7,897 bases of DNA from Pseudomonadota bacterium. Its GTDB lineage: Bacteria > Pseudomonadota > Alphaproteobacteria > Rhizobiales > Rhizobiaceae. Each line of letters begins with the position of its first letter. Position 1 is the stretch's first letter. A program made the translations under genes and the position numbers. Below, one piece after another: positions 1-7,897 of the stretch. The notes below the pieces were generated by a model that worked only from the letters and a program-made list of their open reading frames with translations, did no database searches and was not told the DNA's origin. The stretch spans positions 1 to 7,897 of the forward strand of contig JAEYTV010000048.1 of assembly GCA_023433855.1 (NCBI GenBank), given 5' to 3'.

Positions 1-69
1 ATCCTCGCTTTCGTGCTGATCTTCAAGCCGACCGGGATTCTCGGTCGGCCGGAAGTGGAGAAGGTCTGA
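1..69 (+). CDS. livH: LivH, branched-chain amino acid ABC transporter permease (3' end only)
   Basis: Only the last 22 codons and a TGA stop are in the window; the gene begins outside it. The visible peptide reads as a hydrophobic end followed by [10 protein letters not shown], the usual ending of LivH-type permeases. LivM in this window ends in a similar way ([10 protein letters not shown]). LivH is one of the two inner-membrane subunits that form the translocation path for leucine, isoleucine, valine and related amino acids. Its stop lies one base before the livM ATG, consistent with an operon. The identification rests on this short tail plus the gene order, so LivH as opposed to another LivH/M-family permease is an inference. 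Confidence 0.85.
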   Translation: MLAFVLIFKPTGILGRPEVEKV

Positions 70-70
70 C

Positions 71-1459
71 ATGGCTGGCGCAAACAACAAGACCTCGCCC
101 GGCTTGATGGCGACGGCCATGAAGGAAGGGCTTCTGGCGGGCGCGATCGCCTTCGGGATGTTCCTCCTTTATGTCGGGATCGAAACCTACCAGAACATCG
201 ACAACCGGCTCGTCTGGCGTACGCGATGGGGGCTGCTGGCGATCTTCGTCCTGGTGGCCGCTATCAGCCGCTTCGTAACGGTCGGCTTCATCAGGCCTCA
301 CTTGGACCGCCGCAAGCTGGCCAAGGCCAAAAGCGGCGTTCTCGAGATCTCCGAGGACAAGGGCTTCTTTCACACGCACTTCCTGAAAATAGCGCTGATT
401 GCCCTGCTGCTTTATCCAATGGCGTGCGTGTGGCTTTTCGGCACCCAGGGCTCACTCAAATATGTCGACAATTTCGGCATCCAGATCCTCATCTACGTCA
501 TGCTGGCCTGGGGACTCAACATCGTGGTGGGCCTGGCGGGGCTGCTCGATCTGGGCTATGTCGCGTTCTACGCGGTAGGGGCCTATTCCTACGCCCTTCT
601 GTCGCAGCACCTGGGTCTGTCCTTCTGGCTTCTGCTTCCGCTTGCCGGGATCCTGGCGGCCTTCTGGGGCATCATCCTTGGTTTTCCCGTTCTGCGCCTG
701 CGCGGGGACTATCTTGCGATCGTTACGCTCGCCTTCGGCGAGATCATTCGCCTCGTGCTGATCAACTGGACGGACGTGACCAGGGGAACATTCGGCATCT
801 CGGGCATTCCGAAGGCGTCCGTATTCGGGATCTGGTCGTTTGATGTGGGCGCGCCCAACAACTTCACCAAGGCGTTCGGCCTGCCGATGTCGTCCGCTTA
901 TTACAAGATCTTCCTGTTCTACGTCATTCTGGGCCTTTGCCTGGTGACTGCCTACGTGACCATCCGGCTGCGCCGCATGCCGATCGGCAGAGCCTGGGAA
1001 GCGCTGCGCGAAGACGAGATCGCCTGCCGCTCCCTCGGCATCAATACCGTCACCACCAAGCTCACCGCCTTCGCGACGGGCGCAATGTTTGGCGGCTTTG
1101 CCGGCTCCTTCTTCGCGACCCGGCAAGGGTTCGTGTCGCCGGAGAGTTTCGTGTTCCTCGAGTCGGCGGTCATCCTCGCCATCGTCGTCCTGGGCGGCAT
1201 GGGATCGCTGACAGGCATTGCGGTCGCAGCGGCCGTCATGGTCGGGGGCACCGAACTGCTGCGCGAGATGGAGTTCCTGAAGCTGGTCTTCGGTCCTGAT
1301 TTTACACCCGAGCTCTATCGCATGCTGCTGTTCGGGCTGGCGATGATCATCGTGATGATCTTCAAGCCGCGCGGCTTCGTCGGCAGCAGGGAACCGACCG
1401 CCTTTCTGAAGGAACGGAAGGCGGTATCCGGCAGCTTTACCAAGGAGGGTCACGGCTGA
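71..1459 (+). CDS. livM: LivM, branched-chain amino acid ABC transporter permease
   Basis: 462-residue inner-membrane permease that pairs with LivH to form the channel of the LIV/Bra importer. The N-terminal part (about residues 1-100) has two hydrophobic segments (about 17-35 and 53-71) joined to a basic linker, like the LivM N-terminal extension. From about 104 onward come the BPD_transp_2-type membrane helices. Recognisable family stretches are [19 protein letters not shown] (148-166), [19 protein letters not shown] (210-228) and the cytoplasmic loop that contacts the ATPases (306-324, with [15 protein letters not shown]). The length is somewhat above that of the enteric LivM (about 425), mostly from the N-terminal part. 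The ATG at 71 is preceded by a purine-rich GGAGAAGG and lies just after the livH stop. The stop (1457-1459) overlaps the livG ATG as TGATG, which suggests translational coupling. Confidence 0.95.
   Translation: MAGANNKTSPGLMATAMKEGLLAGAIAFGMFLLYVGIETYQNIDNRLVWRTRWGLLAIFVLVAAISRFVTVGFIRPHLDRRKLAKAKSGVLEISEDKGFFHTHFLKIALIALLLYPMACVWLFGTQGSLKYVDNFGIQILIYVMLAWGLNIVVGLAGLLDLGYVAFYAVGAYSYALLSQHLGLSFWLLLPLAGILAAFWGIILGFPVLRLRGDYLAIVTLAFGEIIRLVLINWTDVTRGTFGISGIPKASVFGIWSFDVGAPNNFTKAFGLPMSSAYYKIFLFYVILGLCLVTAYVTIRLRRMPIGRAWEALREDEIACRSLGINTVTTKLTAFATGAMFGGFAGSFFATRQGFVSPESFVFLESAVILAIVVLGGMGSLTGIAVAAAVMVGGTELLREMEFLKLVFGPDFTPELYRMLLFGLAMIIVMIFKPRGFVGSREPTAFLKERKAVSGSFTKEGHG
1442..1449 (+). promoter_or_regulatory. 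Strong ribosome binding site for livG
   Basis: AAGGAGGG lies in the last codons of livM, nine bases before the ATG at 1459. It is a near-perfect anti-16S match and supports this start for livG over later in-frame ATGs (for example 1471 and 1477). Confidence 0.8.
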
Positions 1460-2202
1460 TGGCCCCCGAGATGAATATGACGACATCGCAGGTTCCCGGC
1501 GACGCCATCCTCAAGGTCGAGCATCTGTCGATGAAGATCGGCGGACTGATGGCCATCAACGACTTCTCCTTCGAGGCCCGGTGCGGCGAGATTACCGCTC
1601 TGATAGGGCCGAACGGGGCGGGCAAGACCACCGTCTTCAACTGCATCACCGGTTTTTACAAGCCGACGATGGGCATGATCACCCTTCAGCAGAGGGATGG
1701 TACGCAGCACCTGCTGGAGCGGCTCAAGGACTTCGAGATTACCAAGTCGGCCAAGGTGGCGCGAACGTTCCAGAACATCCGGTTGTTCTCCGGTCTGACC
1801 GTCCTTGAAAACCTTCTCGTTGCCCAGCACAACGCGCTGATGAAGGCATCGGGCTATACCATTCTGGGTCTTCTCGGCCTGCCCGCCTATCGAGCCGCGG
1901 CGACTGCGGCGATCGAAAAGGCGCGGTACTGGCTGCAGAAGGCGGATCTCACCGATCGTGCCGACGACCCGGCAGGCGACCTGCCTTACGGCGCCCAGAG
2001 ACGGCTCGAAATCGCCCGGGCCATGTGTACGGGTCCGGAGCTGCTATGCCTCGACGAGCCGGCAGCCGGCCTCAATCCGCGTGAATCGGCAGCGCTCAAC
2101 ACGCTGCTTCATTCCATCCGCGACGAAGGTGTTTCGATCCTGCTGATCGAGCACGACATGTCGGTGGTCATGGAGATTTCCGATCACGGGGTGGTGCTGT
2201 AA
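1459..2202 (+). CDS. livG: LivG, branched-chain amino acid ABC transporter ATPase, prematurely terminated
   Basis: One of the two cytoplasmic ATP-binding subunits of the LIV importer. Motifs in order: Walker A GPNGAGKTT (50-58), Q-loop Gln105 in RTFQNIRLF, signature LPYGAQRRLEIARAM (175-189; LivG proteins commonly deviate from LSGGQ here), Walker B ELLCLDEP (194-201), D-loop GLNP, and the H-loop His232 in LLIEHDM. The frame ends at TAA 2200-2202, codon 248, inside the usual VVL-(D/E)-YGQKI strand. There the family normally has an acidic residue, so GAA to TAA is the simplest explanation. The same frame then continues for 43 LivG-like codons to a TGA at 2332-2334, which would give a 291-residue protein. 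The 247-residue product keeps every catalytic motif but loses the final strands and the C-terminal tail of the family. It may be unstable or inactive. A base error in the sequence cannot be excluded. Confidence 0.9.
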   Translation: MAPEMNMTTSQVPGDAILKVEHLSMKIGGLMAINDFSFEARCGEITALIGPNGAGKTTVFNCITGFYKPTMGMITLQQRDGTQHLLERLKDFEITKSAKVARTFQNIRLFSGLTVLENLLVAQHNALMKASGYTILGLLGLPAYRAAATAAIEKARYWLQKADLTDRADDPAGDLPYGAQRRLEIARAMCTGPELLCLDEPAAGLNPRESAALNTLLHSIRDEGVSILLIEHDMSVVMEISDHGVVL

Positions 2203-2334
2203 TACGGACAGAAGATCTCCGACGGTACACCGGAGCATGTGAAGAACGACCCCAAGGTGATTGCCGCCTATCTGGGTGTCGAGGATGACGAAGTTGAAGA
2301 GATCGAAGAACAACTCGACGAGGGGAGGGTCTGA
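2203..2334 (+). pseudogene. livG: Out-of-use C-terminal segment of livG after the internal TAA
   Basis: Directly after TAA 2200-2202 the livG frame stays open for 43 codons and then stops at TGA 2332-2334. It encodes YGQKISDGTPEHVKNDPKVI, then AAYLGV and an acidic tail rich in Asp and Glu. This is the expected end of a LivG protein, including the YLG motif of its C-terminal domain. No start codon or separate ribosome binding site makes it an independent gene. Its TGA overlaps the livF ATG (TGATG), as livM overlaps livG, so 2334 was the original end of livG. Its intact state shows the disruption is recent, not real, or suppressed. Confidence 0.85.
2321..2329 (+). promoter_or_regulatory. Ribosome binding site for livF
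   Basis: AGGGGAGGG ends four bases before the ATG at 2334-2336, with GGGG further out. It lies inside the livG segment that is no longer translated. LivF can therefore still be initiated on its own, but any boost from ribosomes finishing full-length livG would be lost. Confidence 0.6.
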
Positions 2335-3062
2335 TGGCCGGTGAAACCCTCCTGAGAGTGCAAGGCGTCGAAACCTACTACGGCAATATCCGGGCTCTCG
2401 CCGGTGTCGACATCGAGGTCCAGCGCGGGGAAATCGTCAGCCTGATCGGTGCCAACGGCGCCGGCAAGTCGACGCTGATGATGACCATCTGCGGCAGTCC
2501 CCAGGCTCGGCATGGCCAGGTCATCTTCGAGGGCGAGGACATCACACGGATGCCCACCCATCTGATTGCCCGCAAGCGCATTGCTCAGTCACCCGAAGGG
2601 CGGCGCATCTTTCCGCGCATGACGGTGCTGGAAAATCTGCAGATGGGTGCCGGCCTCGACCAGCTCCGCTATTTCCAGGAAGACGTGGAGAAGATCTTCA
2701 CGCTCTTTCCGCGACTGAAGGAGCGCCAGAGCCAACGAGGTGGCACGTTGTCGGGAGGGGAGCAGCAGATGCTCTCGATCGGACGCGCCCTCATGGCGAG
2801 GCCTAAGCTTCTGCTTCTGGACGAGCCGTCTCTCGGCCTGGCCCCGCTGATCGTCAGGGGGATCTTCGAGGCGATCAGGAAGCTCAACCAGGAGGAAGGA
2901 CTGACGGTCTTTCTCGTGGAGCAGAACGCCTTTGCGGCGTTGAAGCTGTCGGACCGCGCCTACGTGATGGTCAACGGCCGCGTGACCATGAGTGGCAGTG
3001 GCCGGGAGCTGCTGGCCAATCCGGAAGTGCGGGCGGCCTATCTGGAAGGTGGGCGGCACTGA
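2334..3062 (+). CDS. livF: LivF, branched-chain amino acid ABC transporter ATPase
   Basis: 242-residue cytoplasmic ATPase, the partner of LivG in the heterodimer that powers LivH/LivM. Motifs in order: Walker A GANGAGKST (39-47), the LivF-typical stretch QSPEGRRIFPRMTVLENL, signature LSGGEQQMLSIGRALM (139-154), Walker B LLLLDEP (159-165, Asp163-Glu164) and D-loop SLGLAP. At the H-loop position the sequence is LVEQNA (194-199), with Gln197 where most ABC ATPases have His. This is normal for LivF, which also shows VEQNA in enterics. The length matches the family (about 235-245). The start overlaps the original livG stop. The stop is followed after 24 bases by the next gene. No defect is visible, so LivF could remain functional even if LivG is not. 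Confidence 0.95.
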   Translation: MAGETLLRVQGVETYYGNIRALAGVDIEVQRGEIVSLIGANGAGKSTLMMTICGSPQARHGQVIFEGEDITRMPTHLIARKRIAQSPEGRRIFPRMTVLENLQMGAGLDQLRYFQEDVEKIFTLFPRLKERQSQRGGTLSGGEQQMLSIGRALMARPKLLLLDEPSLGLAPLIVRGIFEAIRKLNQEEGLTVFLVEQNAFAALKLSDRAYVMVNGRVTMSGSGRELLANPEVRAAYLEGGRH

Positions 3063-3086
3063 CCGCGCCAGTCGGGAGAGTTTGAC

Positions 3087-3440
3087 ATGCAAGGACTTTT
3101 CTTCGAGAGCGATACCGGCGTGCGCTACGTTCTTCGCCTTCTCGTGGTGCTGATCGGTTTCTGGACCGCCTGGCGCACAGGCAAGGCGGTGGCAGAGGGG
3201 TGGAGCGATATCGGGACGGTGGTGATCTACACCCTCCTGCTCGGCATCGTCATGCGTTTCCTGCACTACGCGCTCTTCCAGGGGCCGTTTATCAGTGCTC
3301 CGTTATATGTGCTGGACGTGTTGTTGCTGCTGGTATTCTCGGTGGCTGGATTCCGCATGCGGCGCACACGCCAGATGGTCCAGAACTATTACTGGCTGTA
3401 CGAACCAACCTCTGCTTTCTCATGGAAGAAGAAAGATTGA
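3087..3440 (+). CDS. Small three-helix membrane protein of the liv operon (DUF6867-like)
   Basis: 117-residue protein with three predicted membrane helices at about 13-29, 42-64 and 72-89. It ends in a basic and aromatic cytoplasmic-looking tail (RMRRTRQM, then NYYWLYEPTSAFSW). I recognise it as the small conserved protein found between livF and livK in Rhizobiales, which I believe is the DUF6867 family; the family number is from memory. Its function is unknown. The position, same-strand 24-base spacing from livF and a good GGGAG (3074-3078) before the ATG indicate co-transcription with the transporter. Possible roles are an accessory or assembly factor for LivH/LivM, but nothing in the sequence shows this. 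It has no signal peptide and no catalytic motif. Confidence 0.8.
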   Translation: MQGLFFESDTGVRYVLRLLVVLIGFWTAWRTGKAVAEGWSDIGTVVIYTLLLGIVMRFLHYALFQGPFISAPLYVLDVLLLLVFSVAGFRMRRTRQMVQNYYWLYEPTSAFSWKKKD

Positions 3441-3465
3441 CAGCCGGAATAAACTGCCCTCAGAT
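3437..3465 (+). promoter_or_regulatory. Tentative promoter for livK
   Basis: A perfect TTGACA (3437-3442) overlaps the stop codon of the upstream gene. With a 17-base spacer the matching -10 would be TCAGAT (3460-3465), which is only a partial match to TATAAT. It would give a leader of roughly 110 bases containing the inverted repeat at 3510-3539. The -35 match is good but the -10 is weak, so this is a candidate only. Confidence 0.25.
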
Positions 3466-3486
3466 CGGATAGGGTCGGCCTGAGGG
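3457..3486 (+). repeat. Inverted repeat CCCTCAG-N16-CTGAGGG downstream of the DUF6867-like gene
   Basis: Two perfect 7-base arms (3457-3463 and 3480-3486) are separated by 16 bases. The hairpin is followed by AAATAACC and has no T-tract, so it is not a standard intrinsic terminator. It could be an operator, an mRNA processing or stability hairpin separating livK from the upstream genes, or chance. Confidence 0.45.
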
Positions 3487-3509
3487 AAATAACCAGAGTG
3501 GAACAATCT

Positions 3510-3539
3510 CCGGCACAATCATGGTGGGTATTGTGCTGG
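3510..3539 (+). promoter_or_regulatory. 30-bp imperfect palindrome upstream of livK (possible operator or leader hairpin)
   Basis: The arms CCGGCACAAT (3510-3519) and ATTGTGCTGG (3530-3539) are complementary at 9 of 10 positions around a 10-base centre. A further GAACAATC (3501-3508) resembles GCACAATC (3513-3520), so ACAAT appears twice in direct orientation 12 bases apart and once inverted. The palindrome ends 41 bases before the livK ATG. The layout suits a dimeric or multimeric DNA-binding regulator; Lrp/AsnC-type regulators often control such genes, but no specific regulator can be assigned. An RNA hairpin in the livK leader is the alternative. Confidence 0.5.
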
Positions 3540-3580
3540 CGTCTTAAACTGAACCCGCTTCAAAAACTGGGAGTAAATCA

Positions 3581-4696
3581 ATGAAGAAGTCTCTTCTTTC
3601 TGCTGTTGCGCTGACCGCAATGGTCGCTTTCAGCGGCAATGCCTGGGCCGATATCCTGGTCGGCGTGGGCGGCCCGTTCACCGGCCCCAACGCAGCCTTC
3701 GGCGCGCAGCTGCAGAAGGGCGCCGAGCAGGCGGCAGCTGACATCAATGCGGCTGGCGGCATCAACGGCGAGCAGATCAAGATCGTCCTCGGCGACGACG
3801 TCTCCGACGCCAAGCAGGGTGTTTCGGTTGCCAACAAGTTCGTAGCAGACGGCGTGAAGTTCGTTGTCGGCCACTTCAACTCCGGCGTCTCGATCCCGGC
3901 ATCGGAAGTCTATGCCGAGAACGGCATCATCCAGGTTACGCCGGCCTCCACCAACCCGACGTTCACCGAACGGGATCTGTGGAACACGTTCCGCACCTGT
4001 GGCCGCGACGACCAGCAGGGTGGCGTTGCCGGCAAGTACATCGCCGACAACTTCAAGGACGGCAAGATTGCCGTGATCCACGACAAGACCCCCTACGGCC
4101 AGGGCCTCGCTGACGAGACGAAGAAGGCGATGAACGAGGCGGGTCTCAAGGAAGTCCTATATGAAGGCGTGACACCGGGCGACAAGGATTACTCAGCCCT
4201 CGTCGCAAAGATGAAGGAAGCGGGCGTGACGCTCGTCTACTTCGGCGGGCTCCATACCGAAGCCGGTCTCATCATGCGCCAGATGAAGGATCAGGGCGTC
4301 ACCGCGCCGCTGATGTCGGGCGACGGCATTGTTTCGAACGAGCTTGCTTCCATCGCCGGTGACGCCGTCGACGGAACGCTGATGACCTTTGCTCCCGATC
4401 CGCGCAAGAACCCGGCTGCCCAGGAACTCGTCGAGAAATTCCGCAAGTCCGGCTTCGAGCCCGAAGCCTACACGCTGTACGCCTATGCCGCTTTGCAGAT
4501 CATCGCCGACGCTGCCAAGAAGGCCGGCTCGACCGAGGGCGAAGCCGTTGCGGAAACGATGAAGTCATCGGGTCCCTGGAAGACCGCGATCGGCGAAATA
4601 GGCTTTGACGAAAAGGGTGACATCACCCGTCCCGACTACGTCATGTACAAGTGGGGCAAGGGCGCGGACGGCAAGTACACCTATACCGAAATGTGA
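3581..4696 (+). CDS. livK: LivK/BraC-type periplasmic branched-chain amino acid binding protein
   Basis: 371-residue periplasmic solute-binding protein that delivers ligand to the LivHM-GF transporter. The N-terminus is a classic Sec signal peptide: KK, a hydrophobic core at 5-18 and a cut after NAWA (residue 23), leaving a mature protein that starts [15 protein letters not shown]. The body is a type I periplasmic-binding fold (Peripla_BP_6), with family stretches such as [39 protein letters not shown] and [11 protein letters not shown]. The single cysteine (in FRTCGRD) means the disulfide seen in enteric LivJ/LivK (DDACDP ... GHLCSS) is absent; here those positions are Val and Asn. The ATG at 3581 has GGGAG (3569-3573) seven bases upstream. 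The gene lies 140 bases after its neighbour, with inverted repeats between, and ends at a strong terminator. Separate or boosted expression is therefore plausible. Exact ligand range is not readable. Confidence 0.93.
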   Translation: MKKSLLSAVALTAMVAFSGNAWADILVGVGGPFTGPNAAFGAQLQKGAEQAAADINAAGGINGEQIKIVLGDDVSDAKQGVSVANKFVADGVKFVVGHFNSGVSIPASEVYAENGIIQVTPASTNPTFTERDLWNTFRTCGRDDQQGGVAGKYIADNFKDGKIAVIHDKTPYGQGLADETKKAMNEAGLKEVLYEGVTPGDKDYSALVAKMKEAGVTLVYFGGLHTEAGLIMRQMKDQGVTAPLMSGDGIVSNELASIAGDAVDGTLMTFAPDPRKNPAAQELVEKFRKSGFEPEAYTLYAYAALQIIADAAKKAGSTEGEAVAETMKSSGPWKTAIGEIGFDEKGDITRPDYVMYKWGKGADGKYTYTEM

Positions 4697-4730
4697 AGGT
4701 GTTGCGGCAAGCCGCATCGACGAGATCTCG

Positions 4731-4761
4731 AAGAGCCCGCCCTGCGGGCTCTTCTGCTTTT
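4731..4761 (+). terminator. Intrinsic terminator after livK
   Basis: A perfect 10-bp stem, AAGAGCCCGC (4731-4740) and GCGGGCTCTT (4744-4753), has a CCT loop and is followed by CTGCTTTT. It starts 34 bases after the livK stop, a good rho-independent terminator for the liv transcript. On the other strand there is no T-run after the stem, so it probably does not serve the convergent genes. Confidence 0.9.
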
Positions 4762-4832
4762 GATGCCCGGGCTGCGGCTGGCTACCTACGGCGTCATCGG
4801 CTCTCCTCACCGGAGGTCGCGATTAGGACGAG

Positions 4833-4860
4833 GCGTTCCAAGCCCCGTCAGGCGGAACGC
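4833..4860 (-). terminator. Weak hairpin at the end of the response-regulator gene
   Basis: Read on the minus strand, GCGTTCC (4860-4854) and GGAACGC (4839-4833) form a 7-bp stem that can be extended inward by GCC/GGC with a two-base bulge. The stop codon sits in the loop. No T-tract follows, so this is at best a weak or factor-assisted terminator or an RNA-stabilising end. Confidence 0.3.
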
Positions 4861-5775
4861 TCTTCGCTGTGCAGGACGTGAGCCGCCTTGACGGCTGCGG
4901 AGGCGCGGTTCTCGACCCCCAGTTTGACGTAGATCTGTTCCAGATGCTTGTTCACGGTGCGTGACGAGAGCCCCAGGATCTCGCCGATGTCACGGTTGGA
5001 CTTGCCCTTGGCAATCCACAGCAAGACCTCGGACTCCCTCGGCGTCAGCGGAAAATGGTGACGCAGCACCTGATCGTCGGGGCGCCTGTTTGCGGCCGTC
5101 AGCCGGAACAGATACTCATCTGCCCCAATGGCACCAAGGAAGCTGAGCAGCAGGTTTGCCTCGCCCGACGCCGTCACCGAGAAGGCGGCATCCCGGGGGA
5201 ACCCCGGCTTGTCACGTTCCCGCATCCAGTTGCCGATGCGGGCAGCAACGACGTCGAGGCCCTCGTCACTTCCGGCGGCGGCATTGATGAGGCGGGTCGC
5301 CTGGGGCGTGGACCAGCGAATGGAGCCATTCGTCCCGACCGCAAGCAGATGACGACCCGCGGCATCAAGGGCGACCCGCGCGCTCTGGGCGGAGCGGGCG
5401 TTGGACAGATGGACGCGGATCCGGGCACGCAGTTCATCGATGTCGATCGGCTTTGTCAGATAGTCGACACCTCCGGAGTCCAGCGCATTCACAACGTGTT
5501 CCGTGTCGGTCAAACCCGTCATGAAGATCACGGGTACCTGAGCTACCGCACCATTGCTCTTGAGGCGCCGGCAGGTTTCAAATCCATCCATGCCCGGCAT
5601 GACGGCATCCAGCAGGATCATGTCCGGCGTGATGCGTTCAGCAATGTTGAGAGCGGCCTGGCCGGAAGTGGCGATCAGCACTGAAAACCCGGAACTTTCA
5701 AGTGTCTCGGTAAGGAATCCAAGAGCGTCCGGGCTGTCGTCCACCAGGAGGACGATGTCACGCGGCAGGGCCGTT

Positions 5776-5783
<8 letters not shown>
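4848..5783 (-). CDS. Response regulator: receiver, PAS-like middle, LuxR/NarL-type HTH
   Basis: 311-residue cytoplasmic transcription regulator. Residues 9-125 are a receiver domain: acidic pair Asp15-Asp16, phosphoacceptor Asp59 in LLDAVMPGMDG, Thr89 in FMTG and Lys111 in TKP are all present. Residues about 137-237 look like a divergent PAS domain (AVGTNGSIRWSTPQATRLI). Residues 244-304 are a LuxR/GerE HTH (LTPRESEVLLWIAKGKSNRD, then LSSRTVNKHLEQIYVKLGV). I chose ATG 5783, since GGGAG lies nine bases upstream on the minus strand. An earlier TTG at 5804 has no such support. The start overlaps the end of the kinase gene by 8 bases, so the two are co-translated and most likely partners. PAS insertion between REC and HTH is less common than the plain NarL layout. 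CrbR/ErdR-like regulators of acetate or alcohol use are the nearest class I can suggest; targets are unknown. Confidence 0.92.

Positions 5784-7897
<2,114 letters not shown>

Noticed and set aside
452..1486. Long open frame on the minus strand opposite livM (344 codons)
   Set aside because: Composition is Arg/His/Asp/Gln-rich without domains; it mirrors codon bias of livM on the other strand. LivM has clear family motifs.
1981..2000. Degenerate ABC signature LPYGAQ in LivG
   Set aside because: LivG proteins normally have variants such as LAYGQQ or LPYGAQ; not a sign of decay.
2919..2930. Missing H-loop histidine in LivF (VEQNA)
   Set aside because: Gln at this position is normal for LivF proteins, so it is not a defect.
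2589..3266. Minus-strand open frame opposite livF and the DUF6867-like gene
   Set aside because: Spans two real genes and their gap, low-complexity His/Arg/Gln-rich product, no family resemblance.
3578..4081. Minus-strand open frame opposite the start of livK
   Set aside because: Shadow of the well-supported livK gene; no ribosome site or recognisable motif.
4704..4730. Short palindromes GCGGCaaGCCGC (4704-4715) and CGAGATCTCG (4721-4730) before the livK terminator
   Set aside because: Short self-complementary words of this length are common in GC-rich DNA; no separate role is evident beside the strong terminator.
5055..5684. Plus-strand open frame of 209 codons opposite the response regulator
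   Set aside because: Shadow of a gene with intact REC and HTH motifs; product shows no domain.

Overview
The window looks like chromosomal DNA of an alphaproteobacterium, most likely a member of the Rhizobiales (Hyphomicrobiales). The base composition is GC-rich. The gene order livH-livM-livG-livF-small membrane protein-livK and the protein sequences resemble the rhizobial high-affinity branched-chain amino acid (LIV/Bra) ABC transporter locus. This assignment comes from recognising sequences, not from a database search.

Plus strand, 1-4761: the window opens in the last codons of livH (1-69). It continues with livM (71-1459), livG (1459-2202, interrupted), livF (2334-3062), a small three-helix membrane protein of the DUF6867 type (3087-3440) and livK, the periplasmic binding protein (3581-4696). 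The genes are packed tightly: the original livG and livF starts both overlap the preceding stop as TGATG. The 140-bp gap before livK holds two inverted repeats and may carry separate control of livK. A strong intrinsic terminator follows livK (4731-4761). LivH and LivM form the membrane channel, LivG and LivF are the ATPases, and LivK captures ligand in the periplasm.

The main anomaly is in livG. An in-frame TAA at 2200-2202 stops the protein at 247 residues, after all the ATPase motifs. The same frame then stays open and protein-like for 43 more codons and ends at the normal overlap with livF. This is a nonsense mutation (or a base error), not a natural end.

Minus strand, 7897-4848: a convergent two-component system. 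The upstream gene is a hybrid histidine kinase that runs off the right edge of the window. It has membrane segments, an eight-cysteine cluster, HisKA/HATPase and a receiver. Its visible N-terminus looks like the tail of a transporter-like (sodium/solute symporter-type) membrane domain, so the full protein is probably much longer. The downstream gene overlaps it by 8 bp and encodes a receiver / PAS-like / LuxR-type HTH response regulator. The arrangement recalls CrbS-CrbR / ErcS'-ErdR systems. What it senses and whether it controls the liv genes cannot be read from the sequence.

No RNA genes, CRISPR arrays, insertion sequences or phage features were seen. No stretch longer than 300 bases lacks a gene.
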